Source: OMOG01 sp041485845 (GTDB lineage: Bacteria > Acidobacteriota > Terriglobia > Bryobacterales > Bryobacteraceae). Taken from it: DNA of 14,832 nt. Position numbers and translations under genes: made by a program. The DNA is taken from assembly GCA_041485845.1 (NCBI GenBank), contig JBGPKH010000165.1, positions 1 to 14,832 on the forward strand, given 5' to 3'. The notes below the pieces were generated by a model that was given only the letters and a program-made list of their open reading frames with translations, was not told the origin of the DNA and did not search any database. Position 1 is the first letter of the stretch, and the number at the start of each line of letters is the position of its first letter. This document shows positions 1 to 10,038 of this stretch, one piece after another.

Positions 1-797
1 AAATCAACCCGTATACGGTGAGTTGGACTGCCGTGGGGCAGATCGCCGGTTCCATCAGTTTCAGTACGAGCTCATTCTCAATGTCCGATGGCGGGAGCGC
101 GACTCACTACATTTACATCAACACGACCAACCTTGCGCCAGGCGATTACATGGCAAATGTGCAAGTCTCGGCCACCCCGGCGAATTTGGTCGGGGTATCG
201 CATGGGCCCATCCATATCCAGATTCACGTCGTGGATCCGGCGGACCCGCCCAGTTGCTACATCACGGATTCCAACGGCCTGAAGCTTCAGGATTGCGGAG
301 GCCAGGCGGTCTCCACCGGCGGCGAGTTCCTGGTGGTTGCCAACGCGAAGAAGATTACCGCCACCAATCCGGGGCAATTCTATTACAACCTGGTCTGGCA
401 GAACGGCACGGGCAGCGATGTGACGTTCACGTCCCTGGTTCTGACCGGCAGCAACGTGGTTCCAGCGGGCGCCAATTCGGTCCATGTGCTGGTCTACAAT
501 GCCAATCAATTCACTGCCAGCTTCGACGACGTCAACACCAACGGCATACCGTGCGGGCAATCGGGGACAGCCTGTAAGTCGCCGATCGCGGTACCGGCCG
601 GACAGACGCTATGGCTCACCTGGCATGTCGCCTACCAGTGGGCCGGGTCCGCGCTCTGGCCCGATATCGCAAGCCTCGCTGCGTGCCCGGCGCAGAGCCT
701 GCACGGCACCATCGGGATGAACGCGCTGCTTGAGAATGCGGAAGGGACGGTGAGCCTCGCGTGTGGCGGAACCGCGACCGGTTACACTGCCAAATAG
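1..797 (+). CDS. C-terminal part of a secreted beta-sandwich protein (5' end outside window)
   Basis: The frame is open from the first base to a TAG at 795-797, giving about 264 visible residues, so the true start lies upstream; the GTG at 18 is simply the first start-like codon inside. The first ~75 visible residues alternate hydrophobic and Thr/Ser residues and include an LAPGDYMANVQVSA stretch, the usual look of a BACON/Ig-like beta-sandwich repeat. A Pro-rich hinge (DPADPP) follows. The last ~180 residues form a second Gly/Asn/Thr-rich domain with several cysteines (in DCGG, IPCGQSGTAC, ACPAQS and LACGG) that could pair as disulfides outside the cytoplasm. There are no transmembrane segments or catalytic motifs. 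An extracellular or surface role is inferred; the second domain is not recognised. Confidence 0.75.
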   Translation, partial: INPYTVSWTAVGQIAGSISFSTSSFSMSDGGSATHYIYINTTNLAPGDYMANVQVSATPANLVGVSHGPIHIQIHVVDPADPPSCYITDSNGLKLQDCGGQAVSTGGEFLVVANAKKITATNPGQFYYNLVWQNGTGSDVTFTSLVLTGSNVVPAGANSVHVLVYNANQFTASFDDVNTNGIPCGQSGTACKSPIAVPAGQTLWLTWHVAYQWAGSALWPDIASLAACPAQSLHGTIGMNALLENAEGTVSLACGGTATGYTAK

Positions 798-833
798 CGA
801 TTGCAGAAGCATTGTTTAATCACGAATGAACCC

Positions 834-861
834 GGGCAGGTTGAGAACGCGAAGCCTGCCC
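834..861. terminator. GC-rich hairpin between genes, possible terminator or REP-like palindrome
   Basis: GGGCAGG (834-840) is the exact reverse complement of CCTGCCC (855-861), with a 14-base loop that adds a few further pairs next to the stem. It lies 37 bases after the stop of the first gene and 39 bases before the kinase start. No T-run follows, so if it terminates transcription it is not a classical intrinsic terminator. The GGCAGG...CCTGCC core resembles the dispersed palindromes often seen between genes in this kind of genome, so a REP-like element is the alternative reading. Confidence 0.45.
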
Positions 862-885
862 CACGTGGCGGAGGGAGCGGTCTGA

Positions 886-891
886 TATCCT
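886..891 (+). promoter_or_regulatory. Possible -10 box of the kinase gene
   Basis: TATCCT lies 9 bases before the GTG start at 901, which would put the transcript start near 898 and leave almost no leader. A purine-rich run exists further upstream (870-880) but is too far from the GTG to act as its ribosome binding site. No good -35 hexamer is present at normal spacing, so this is a weak call. Confidence 0.3.
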
Positions 892-900
892 GAATTCGCA

Positions 901-3515
<2,615 letters not shown>

Positions 3516-3519
<4 letters not shown>

Positions 3520-4412
3520 GAATCACGGCTCTGCTCCTGTTTCACACCTTGCTCAGCGCTCAGTCCCTCACTGACTGGTCCGTACCGCCGGTCTTGAAGG
3601 CTGCCGGCTACTCCGCCGAGCTCCGCCGTGAGGGCTGCCGCGGCGCTACGCCGTGCGCCGTCCTGCTCGCTCCCGATGGCACGTTCGGAAATCTCAGTAT
3701 GACCTTCGACGCCGCGCCGTATCGCGGCCGCTCCGTCCGCCTGCGCGCCTGGATCCGCATCGAGCCTGACGCGCCTTCCGGCCATGCCCGGATGTTTCTC
3801 GAAGTGAATCTCCCCACGGGGAAGACAGGCTTCTCCGACAACATGGGCGATCGCCCGATCTCTTCCTCCGCATGGCAGAGCTATGAGATCTCGGGTGAGG
3901 TGGCGTCCGACGCCGAATCCGTCGGCATCGGGGTGATGTCCTCCGGCAAGGGCCGCGTCTGGGTGGACGGCGCTGCGTTCGAGATCCTGCCGGATACGCC
4001 GGCCGGCGTGCGCGAGACCTTCCGCAAACTCTACGCGCGCCTCGACGCCGCCTACGGCCAGCGCGACATGGACGCGCTGGCCAGCCTGGCGCTGCCCGAT
4101 GCCCTCATTCACATGGGGTCGACCACCGTCCGGTTGACCGACGCCGTGCTCCAGATCATGAACGAGATGGAGAAGGGAACCAAGTACACGTCGCGTTCGA
4201 CCGTCACCAGCGTCCGCATCTCCGGAACGGACGCCACCGTTGCCGTGAACAACGAGTCCACACTCGAGTCGAAGGGCGGCCGTCGGACCGTGATCACCAC
4301 CAATCGCGACACCTGGACGAAATCCGGCGGCGGCTGGAAGCTCAAAGAATCGAGCCTGATTTCCACCGCCCCGCTCACCCGCCCACCGGCCCCGGCGCCG
4401 CCGCGCCGGTAG
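3516..4412 (+). CDS. Secreted protein with a beta-sandwich-like N-terminal domain and a SnoaL/NTF2-like C-terminal domain
   Basis: This 298-residue protein starts at GTG 3516, which overlaps the kinase stop as GTGA, implying translational coupling. Residues 1-16 form a short signal peptide (hydrophobic core, then LLSAQS). Residues ~55-155 look like a carbohydrate-binding or jelly-roll type beta sandwich, with RGRSVRLRAWIRIE and a VWVDGAAFEILP strand near its end, as in proteins that describe bound surface changes. Residues ~165-285 match the SnoaL/DUF4440 pattern: a helical start (FRKLYARLDAAYGQRDMDAL) followed by strands with TKYTSRSTVTSV and a W-x-L-K-E-S ending. A Pro-rich tail closes it. 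SnoaL-type domains are often small-molecule binding or enzymatic, but no function can be assigned. Coupling to the kinase suggests that the two act in one envelope process. Confidence 0.8.
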
Positions 4413-4675
4413 TCGCCGAACTGGAGCAGCGCGACGCGCCCCTGCCGGAAGGCGTGGCGGCCATCGGCGCGTCCGCCGGCACGCGCGAGTTCGTCCAGAC
4501 CAAGCAGCGTCCGTCGAATACCTGGTCCGAGAGAAGGGATTAATTAACGGTGCTGGCGGTGGAAGCGAACTGGCCCGAAGCGCCGGCCGTCGATCGGCTG
4601 GCGATGGTCTACCGGCAGATCGCCCACAGCGACGCGCACATGGCCCTCGACCACGCGGCCGGTTGGAGTTGGAGA
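4406..4675 (+). pseudogene. Degraded fragment of an erythromycin-esterase-family gene
   Basis: No single frame is open, but three consecutive pieces read like the N-terminal part of erythromycin-esterase homologues (PF05139). 4406-4510 gives AAIGASAGTREFVQTKQR. 4513-4542, in the next frame, gives VEYLVREKGL. From 4550, back in the first frame, comes VLAVEANWPEAPAVDRL, and GWSWR follows at 4661-4675. Family members typically read GEASHGTREF, then a YL..EKGF..VAVEANWPEA core, then a Trp-rich W-x-W. The breaks are a one-base loss after 4510 and what looks like a TTAA duplication at 4540-4547 (GGATTAATTAACGG). The active-site segment is also altered: the family's Glu and His are absent from IGASAGTREF. 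About 90 of roughly 400 codons remain, with no start of its own visible. The match is from memory of the family, not from a search. Confidence 0.75.
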
Positions 4676-4687
4676 TTGATCAGTCGC

Positions 4688-4740
4688 CCTTCTGCTTCCT
4701 CCGCGTTGCTTCTCTCGGCGCCTCCGCGTCTCGGCGGTGA
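4688..4740. repeat. Pyrimidine-biased low-complexity repeat of CTCCGCG-like units
   Basis: The plus strand carries degenerate short units such as CTTCCTCCGCG, CTTCTCTCGGCG and CCTCCGCGTCTCGGCGG one after another. It begins just where the esterase-like homology stops and runs to the 3' end of the receptor gene. Tracts of this type occur between genes in several GC-rich phyla. No coding potential is seen. It may mark the deletion junction that removed the rest of the esterase gene. Confidence 0.5.
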
Positions 4741-4748
4741 TGCCGCCG
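4732..4748 (-). terminator. Hairpin just after the TonB-dependent receptor stop
   Basis: CGGCGG (4732-4737) pairs with CCGCCG (4743-4748) around a 5-base loop, immediately downstream of the receptor stop on the minus strand. No T-run follows, so this is a weak or Rho-assisted terminator at best. Confidence 0.4.
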
Positions 4749-4749
4749 C

Positions 4750-7700
4750 TCAGAACGCCAGCTTCAACGCGAACTGAATCACCCGCGCCGGGAACGTGCT
4801 GCGAATCGTGCCGAAGGCCGAGCTGCTCACCGTCGAATTGGGGCCCTGGAAATTCGTCTTGTTGAACAGGTTGAAGAACTCCGAGCGGAAGCTCAGTTTC
4901 TTCTCTTCCTTCAGCGTGAACTCCTTGTGCAGCCCCAGGTCGGTGGTATACAGCGCGTAGCTGCGCACCGTATTGCGCCCCGCATTTCCGAACGGATTGG
5001 GATTCAACGGGTCGACCGGAATCGCCACGTTGGCCTTGTTGAAGTAGTTGTCGATATTGCGCTGGCTCTCGGGCGCCAGCGGGTCGCCCAGCAGGTTCGG
5101 CCGGTACGACGGGTAGTTGCTCACCACGTAACGCGAAGCCGGACCGTAGGTCAGGTTGACCGGCAGCCCGCTGCCCATGGTGTTGATGAGCGTGCCGCGC
5201 CATCCGCCGAAGAAGGCGTCGAGTATCGGCCCGCCCTTGGAGCCGAAGCGGCGGCCTTTGCCGTAGGGCAGGTCGTACACGATCGTGGTCGTCAGGTTGA
5301 TCGGCTGGTTGTAGCTGCCCACGCCCTTCTCGTTCTTGAGGTTGTTGAAGTTGACCCGCGAGTTGTCGCCGTTGGAGACTTCCAGGTGCCCGGCGGCGTT
5401 GTCGATGGCTTTCGACCAGGTGAACGAATTCAGCAGGTAGAAGCCGCTCGAGAACCTCTTCTCCAGCTTCGACTGGAAGGCGTGGTAATCGGAGAACCCG
5501 GCGCCCCACGCGATCTCCATTTCGCCGAATGCCTGGTAGGGCCGCCGCGCGTTCAACCCGGTATTCTCATTGGGATTCTGCGGCCGCGCCTGGTTGACGT
5601 CGCCCAGGATCACGAGCTTGTTCCCGCGGTTGCCCACATAGGCCAGATCGAGCACCAGGTTCTTGGTCAGCTCGCGCTGGATGGTGAAGTGCCAGCTCTG
5701 CACGTACCCCGTGCGCGTGTCCGGCGGCGTATAGCGCAGCGACACGTTTTGCAGGATCACCCGCGAGGGGTCGATCATGTTGGGCGTGTACCCCTGCGCC
5801 GTGCGGCGGAAACAGTTGGTCAAGGCCACGTCGGCTGCGCACGCAGTCGCCACCGACGGATCCGGATTGGTAATGCCCGTGTTGATCACCGAGGGTGGAT
5901 TGTAGGCCAGCAGATTCTCGCCGCCCAGCCGGTTGAAGTGGATATAGCTGATGCCGTAGCCCGAGCGAATCGCCGTCCTCGTGCCGAGTTTGTAGGCGAA
6001 CCCCACTCGCGGCGCCCAGTTGTTGCGGTCCGGATGCACCAGCGCGCGCTGGTAGATGTCGCCCGAAGTCGCGTAGATCGGCTTCTGCGCGGTGAGGTCG
6101 AAGTTGGTGAGGTGGCTGCCGTCCTCCCACTGCGGCGTGGCGTATTCGTAGCGCACGCCCAGGTTCAGGGTCAGCTTGCCGCTCACTTTCCAATCGTCCT
6201 GCGCGTAGGCGAAGTTCATCCGCTGGCGGTATTGCGCGATGAACGTGTTAGTCAGCGCGTAGCTGCTGCGCGCGCCGAACAGGAAGTCCGCGACATTATA
6301 GATGTTGTTGCTGACCGCTCCCGGCGGAGCGCTGAACTGTCCTCCGTAGCTGTCCTGCCCATACTGCGGGCTGAAATCCAGCACCTCGGTGTGCAGCGTC
6401 TCGAATTCGTACCCCAGCTTCAAGGTGTGCTGCGCGAAGATCTTCGAGAAATTGATCTTGGGGTTGATCACCCAGGGATTCTGGAACTGCGGCGTGCTGT
6501 TGCGGCGTCCCATGCCCGCGTAGCCCCCGATGCTCTGGGTGTTCAAGCCGCCGGCCAGCGCCGGATCGGTGGGCAGCCCGGGGATGCCGTAGGCCTCCTG
6601 CATGTTGGGCAGCCCGATCTGGATGGGAAACTTGCCGTTGATGTCGTGCGTGATGCCCAGGCGGAATTCGACGATCGAGGTCGGGCTCAGCGTGTAGGTG
6701 AGACCGCCCGCGCCCTGCTTGTTGATGATGGTCACGTTGCCGTTGCTGTCGCTGTTGCCGATGGGGAGCGGCAACACTGGCGTATCGGTCTGCGTATACT
6801 TGCGATGGCTGTAGCGGACAAAACCGGTGAGCTTAGTGCGGAAGTACTGATCGACGCGCACGTCGCCTTTGTCGCTGACCGTGGGAACGCGCGGCAGCGC
6901 CTGGTAGTTGTTGGCGAATCCGCTGGTGGTGGGCGCCACCAGGTCGCCGAAGACTTTCTTGGCGAACGGAGTGATGAGCGATGCGGGGATCACGCCATCG
7001 GAATAGATCTCGCCCGTGTAGGGGTTCTTGATGGGCATGGGCGCTCCGCCGGCCGTGGTAAAGATGCCGTTGCGCTGGTTCGCTGTCGGGATGGTCTGGA
7101 ACGAGAGCGACTTGGTGGCCCGCCGCAGCCCTTCGTAGTCCATAAAGAAGAAGGTCTTGTTGCGGATGATGCGCCCGCCGAAAGCCCCCCCGAACTGGTT
7201 CTGCTGATAGATCGGCTTGCCCAGGGCCGGCTTGAAATAGCCCACCGCGTTCAACGACGTATTGCGCAGGTAATCCCACGCCGCGCCGTGGAAGCTGTTG
7301 GAGCCGCTCTTCACCGAAGCGTTGACAATCGCGCCTCCCGCGCGCCCGTACTCCGCGCTGAAGTTGTTGGTCTGCACCTTGAATTCGGCCACCGCGTCGG
7401 GACTCAGTTGCACCGACTGGTTCGAGTACCCCTGGTTGCTGGTGGCGTACGAGTTGTTGTCGATGCCATCGATCTGGAAATTGTTGAACGCGCTGCGCAT
7501 GCCGTTGACGTTGAACGACGACTCGCGGTAGTTCGCGTTGTTCTGGTCCATGCCCAGCACCGAACGCCGCACGCCCGGCGCCAGCAGCGCGAGGTCGGCA
7601 TAGTTGCGGCCGTTGAGCGGCAGGTTGACGATGGTGACGTTGTTGATCACCTGGCCGCGGTCGCTCGAGTCGGCCTCGAGCATGGCGGCGGCGCCGCTGA

Positions 7701-8043
7701 CCGACACCGTCTGCGCCATGTCGCCGACGGCCAGCGTGACATCCACGCGCTGGCGGGCGCTTACCGTGACCGTGAAATCCTCGGTAACGGTGGTCTTGAA
7801 TCCTTTGGCTTCGGCCTTCACCCGGTAGGTCCCGATGGGGATGCTGATGAAGTCGAAGTTCCCGGCTTCGTTGGAGGTAACCGAGTTCGTCACCCCGGTT
7901 TTGGCGTTTTCCAGCGTGACTTTGCCGCCCACGATCACGGCGCCCGTAGCATCTTTCAGGGTGCCCAGTACAGTGGCGGTTTCGAATTGCGCGAAGGCCG
8001 CGGCGGCGAGGGCAAATAACAGCCCGAATACCCGTTTTGACAT
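4750..8043 (-). CDS. TonB-dependent outer-membrane receptor with N-terminal carboxypeptidase-regulatory domain
   Basis: This 1097-residue protein has a signal peptide at residues 1-18 (MSKRVFGLLFALAAAAFA, cleavage near FAQF). A carboxypeptidase-regulatory-like beta sandwich follows at ~22-105 (GTLKDATGAVIVGGKVTL ... IPIGTYRVKAEAKGFK). The plug domain starts near 112 and contains the acidobacterial signature LPLNGRNY (141-148) and LLAPGV. The rest is a large beta barrel rich in aromatic and Asn/Gly residues that ends in a terminal Phe (QFALKLAF), as needed for outer-membrane insertion. These Oar-like receptors import unknown large substrates with energy from TonB-ExbB-ExbD; no substrate can be inferred and no clear TonB box is seen. 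A strong GGGAGGAG ribosome site at 8054-8061 lies 10 bases before the ATG. The gene is divergent from the FecR/DUF6600 gene. Confidence 0.93.
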   Translation of the reverse strand: MSKRVFGLLFALAAAAFAQFETATVLGTLKDATGAVIVGGKVTLENAKTGVTNSVTSNEAGNFDFISIPIGTYRVKAEAKGFKTTVTEDFTVTVSARQRVDVTLAVGDMAQTVSVSGAAAMLEADSSDRGQVINNVTIVNLPLNGRNYADLALLAPGVRRSVLGMDQNNANYRESSFNVNGMRSAFNNFQIDGIDNNSYATSNQGYSNQSVQLSPDAVAEFKVQTNNFSAEYGRAGGAIVNASVKSGSNSFHGAAWDYLRNTSLNAVGYFKPALGKPIYQQNQFGGAFGGRIIRNKTFFFMDYEGLRRATKSLSFQTIPTANQRNGIFTTAGGAPMPIKNPYTGEIYSDGVIPASLITPFAKKVFGDLVAPTTSGFANNYQALPRVPTVSDKGDVRVDQYFRTKLTGFVRYSHRKYTQTDTPVLPLPIGNSDSNGNVTIINKQGAGGLTYTLSPTSIVEFRLGITHDINGKFPIQIGLPNMQEAYGIPGLPTDPALAGGLNTQSIGGYAGMGRRNSTPQFQNPWVINPKINFSKIFAQHTLKLGYEFETLHTEVLDFSPQYGQDSYGGQFSAPPGAVSNNIYNVADFLFGARSSYALTNTFIAQYRQRMNFAYAQDDWKVSGKLTLNLGVRYEYATPQWEDGSHLTNFDLTAQKPIYATSGDIYQRALVHPDRNNWAPRVGFAYKLGTRTAIRSGYGISYIHFNRLGGENLLAYNPPSVINTGITNPDPSVATACAADVALTNCFRRTAQGYTPNMIDPSRVILQNVSLRYTPPDTRTGYVQSWHFTIQRELTKNLVLDLAYVGNRGNKLVILGDVNQARPQNPNENTGLNARRPYQAFGEMEIAWGAGFSDYHAFQSKLEKRFSSGFYLLNSFTWSKAIDNAAGHLEVSNGDNSRVNFNNLKNEKGVGSYNQPINLTTTIVYDLPYGKGRRFGSKGGPILDAFFGGWRGTLINTMGSGLPVNLTYGPASRYVVSNYPSYRPNLLGDPLAPESQRNIDNYFNKANVAIPVDPLNPNPFGNAGRNTVRSYALYTTDLGLHKEFTLKEEKKLSFRSEFFNLFNKTNFQGPNSTVSSSAFGTIRSTFPARVIQFALKLAF

Positions 8044-8071
8044 AGACAGCGAACTCCTCCCGGTGACCGCC

Positions 8072-8077
8072 AGTATA
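8072..8077 (-). promoter_or_regulatory. Likely -10 box of the receptor gene
   Basis: On the minus strand the sequence reads TATACT, one mismatch from the TATAAT consensus, 28 bases upstream of the receptor ATG and just upstream of its GGGAGGAG ribosome site. No recognisable -35 hexamer is found 16-18 bases further upstream, so an activator or a different sigma factor may be involved. Confidence 0.45.
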
Positions 8078-8112
8078 TACCATCACACTCCCGTCTGCGG
8101 CGTGAGAGTGAC

Positions 8113-8118
8113 TATAAA
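8113..8118 (+). promoter_or_regulatory. Possible -10 box of the FecR/DUF6600 gene
   Basis: TATAAA lies within the 133-base divergent spacer, 58 bases before the ATG at 8177, and faces away from the receptor promoter. No convincing -35 box is visible. The two promoters would be about 40 bases apart, close enough to share a regulator site. Confidence 0.3.
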
Positions 8119-8176
8119 GTGCTATTGCCACCACCTGGAATTGGGGCTACCCTCAGTCAGAAAGTGGGGAAGCGAC

Positions 8177-10024
8177 ATGAGACTGCGGATCCTGCCGATC
8201 GGTGGTTGGGTGTGGCTTGCGCTAGCCGGAGTGCTGAGCGCTCAAGAACCGGCCGACCCGCCGGCGCGCGTGGCGCGGCTCAACTATCTGGACGGTTGGG
8301 TCTCCTTCCGCCCGGGGAACCTGCAGGAGTGGGCGCCGGCGACCTTGAATTTTCCGCTGACCACCGGCGACCACCTGTGGGCCGACCGCGAGGCCCGCGC
8401 CGAGTTGCACATCGGCGCTACCGCCATCCACCTGGCGCCCTGGACGGCCTTCGCCATCATGCGGCTGGACGAACGGGTGGCGCAACTGAGCGTCGCCGAG
8501 GGAACCATGTACCTGCGGATTCCCCGCCTGGATGAAGATGACGTCGTCGAAGTCGATACGCCGAACGGCGCGGTGAGCGTCCTGCGTCCGGGCGACTACC
8601 GGGTCGATGTCGATCCCGGAAACGACGCGACCTCGCTCACGGTTCGCGCGGGCGAGGCCGAAGTCTCGGGCAACGGGCGGATCACGCTGGTTCACGCGGG
8701 CCAGATGCTGCAACTGGTTGCCAATGCCGACGTCGCGGGCATCATGGACGCTCCGCCGCCCGATCCGTGGGAGGACTGGTGCGTGGGCCGCGACCGTCTC
8801 TCGGAACGCGCTCTCGAGATCTCCGAGAGCTACGTACCGGCGGAGATGGAGGGCGCCGAAGACCTGGGCGCCTACGGCGACTGGAGCACGGACTCGTTTT
8901 ATGGCGCCGTGTGGGCCCCGCGGAATCCTCCCGCGGGCTGGGCGCCGTACCGCTGCGGCCACTGGGCGTACGTAGCTCCTTGGGGCTGGACCTGGATCGA
9001 CGACGCGCCGTGGGGCTTCGCGCCGTTCCACTATGGGCGCTGGGTGCAGGCCGGATTCCGCTGGGTGTGGGCGCCGGGGAATCGGGTGACGCGTCCGGTG
9101 TATGCGCCGGCGATGGTGGTGTTCGTGGCGAGCGGCGCGGCGCGCAACGGTAAGGTCACGGCGTGGATTCCGCTGGCGCCGGGCGAAATTTACCGTCCGA
9201 ACTACCGCGCCAGCGAACGGTATATCCGCAGGATCAATCTCCCCAACGTGAAGAATGGCGGCGACGTCACGCTGACGGTGGTGAGTTACCTCAACCGGAC
9301 ACATGGGATCGCGGTGGCGCAGGATACGTTCGCCGGCGCGCGTCCGGTGGCGGCGGGAGCGGTACCCATCACGGGGAGTGTCAAGCCCGTCACGGTGGAC
9401 GCGAGCCCGACGCGCGAGAGCTACCTGGGACGCCGCACCCCGGCGGAGGGGAAGGTAGCGGCTCCGCCTCCGCTGGTGACGGAGCGGGCGGTCATCGTGC
9501 GGCATGAGCTGCCGCCGGAGGTCCGGCCCGCGGCGCCGATTCGCGGCGCGGTGCGGCCGCCCGAGAGCTCGCCGTTGAGCCAGCCGCCCCAGAGCAATCT
9601 GCCGCAAACGGAGCGTCCGGCCCGCCGCGAGGAGGCGCAGCCTGAGGCTGCGCCGCTGGTGTACCTTGCCCTGCCGCCCGAGCGCCCGCAGCGGCGCGCA
9701 GAGACGCGCTACGAAGCGCCGTCGCAGCGGCACGAGGAGACACGGCAAGAGGCCGCTCCGCCGCCCCCGCCGCGGCACGAGGAGACACGGCACGAAGCGC
9801 CTCCGCAACGCCACGAGGAGACGCGGCACGAAGCGCCTCCGCAGCGGCACGAGGAGACGCGGCAAGAGGCCGCTCCGCCGCCCCCGCAGCGGCACGAGGA
9901 GTCCCGCCACGAAGCCCCCGCGCCGCTTCCGCAGCGGCGCGAGGAGTCCCGGCCCGCGGCGCAGTCCGGACGCAACGAAGACAAGAAAGACGACAGCAGC
10001 AGCAACAGCAGCCGCAAAAAGTAG
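8177..10024 (+). CDS. FecR-domain / DUF6600 envelope protein with charged repeat tail
   Basis: The ATG at 8177 is chosen because GTGGGGA (8164-8170) precedes it at ribosome-site distance and a signal peptide follows (MRLRILPIGGWVWLALAGVLSAQ, residues 1-23). The longer open frame upstream would run across the receptor gene. The product is 615 residues. Residues ~33-180 form a FecR-like beta domain (LTTGDHLWADREARAELHIG ... VLRPGDYRVDV ... AGQMLQL). Residues ~232-345 are the Trp-rich DUF6600 domain (YGAVWAP, WAPYRCGHWAYVAPWGWTW, DDAPWGFAPFHYGRW). Residues 506-598 are a His/Glu/Arg/Pro tandem repeat, followed by a Ser/Lys end. DUF6600 proteins are secreted or periplasmic with no known reaction. 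The FecR domain here has no sigma-factor partner nearby and the protein lacks an internal transmembrane helix, so a structural or binding role is as likely as signalling. Confidence 0.88.
   Translation: MRLRILPIGGWVWLALAGVLSAQEPADPPARVARLNYLDGWVSFRPGNLQEWAPATLNFPLTTGDHLWADREARAELHIGATAIHLAPWTAFAIMRLDERVAQLSVAEGTMYLRIPRLDEDDVVEVDTPNGAVSVLRPGDYRVDVDPGNDATSLTVRAGEAEVSGNGRITLVHAGQMLQLVANADVAGIMDAPPPDPWEDWCVGRDRLSERALEISESYVPAEMEGAEDLGAYGDWSTDSFYGAVWAPRNPPAGWAPYRCGHWAYVAPWGWTWIDDAPWGFAPFHYGRWVQAGFRWVWAPGNRVTRPVYAPAMVVFVASGAARNGKVTAWIPLAPGEIYRPNYRASERYIRRINLPNVKNGGDVTLTVVSYLNRTHGIAVAQDTFAGARPVAAGAVPITGSVKPVTVDASPTRESYLGRRTPAEGKVAAPPPLVTERAVIVRHELPPEVRPAAPIRGAVRPPESSPLSQPPQSNLPQTERPARREEAQPEAAPLVYLALPPERPQRRAETRYEAPSQRHEETRQEAAPPPPPRHEETRHEAPPQRHEETRHEAPPQRHEETRQEAAPPPPQRHEESRHEAPAPLPQRREESRPAAQSGRNEDKKDDSSSNSSRKK
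9692..9970 (+). repeat. In-frame tandem repeat coding for RHEETRHEAPPQ-type units
   Basis: Seven consecutive units of 12 or 15 codons (36 or 45 bases) encode variants of RHEETRHEAPPQ and RHEETRQEAAPPPPQ. The nucleotide copies are close to identical in the middle and drift at both ends (first RRAETRYEAPSQ, last RREESRPAAQSG). The product would be an extended, highly charged segment with alternating acidic and basic residues and Pro spacers. The copy number probably varies between strains by slippage or recombination. Confidence 0.9.
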
Positions 10025-10038
10025 GCGGCATCGCCGCC
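10024..10038 (+). terminator. Short hairpin after the DUF6600 gene
   Basis: GGCGGC and GCCGCC flank a 3-base loop, starting at the last base of the stop codon. There is no T-run. It may slow polymerase or protect the 3' end; the next gene on the same strand starts 134 bases later. Confidence 0.3.

Noticed and set aside
4550..4777. 75-codon plus-strand ORF starting at GTG
   Set aside because: It is the last readable part of the degraded esterase-like gene followed by repeat sequence, not an independent gene.
4544..5509. 321-codon minus-strand frame overlapping the receptor 3' end
   Set aside because: It is an out-of-frame reading of the receptor barrel and the repeat tract; it has no family features.
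4927..8019. Open frame of 1030 codons on the plus strand, antisense to the TonB-dependent receptor
   Set aside because: It mirrors the receptor's codon positions in a GC-rich gene, its product is Val/Arg/Ala/His-rich with no domain or signal peptide, and the opposite strand encodes an unmistakable receptor.
6833..8134. 433-codon minus-strand frame overlapping the start of the receptor
   Set aside because: It is a frame shadow of the receptor gene; the receptor frame carries the signal peptide, domain signatures and ribosome site.
7835..8176. 114-residue N-terminal extension of the DUF6600 protein
   Set aside because: It would lie inside the divergent receptor gene and promoter region; a signal peptide and ribosome site support the start at 8177.
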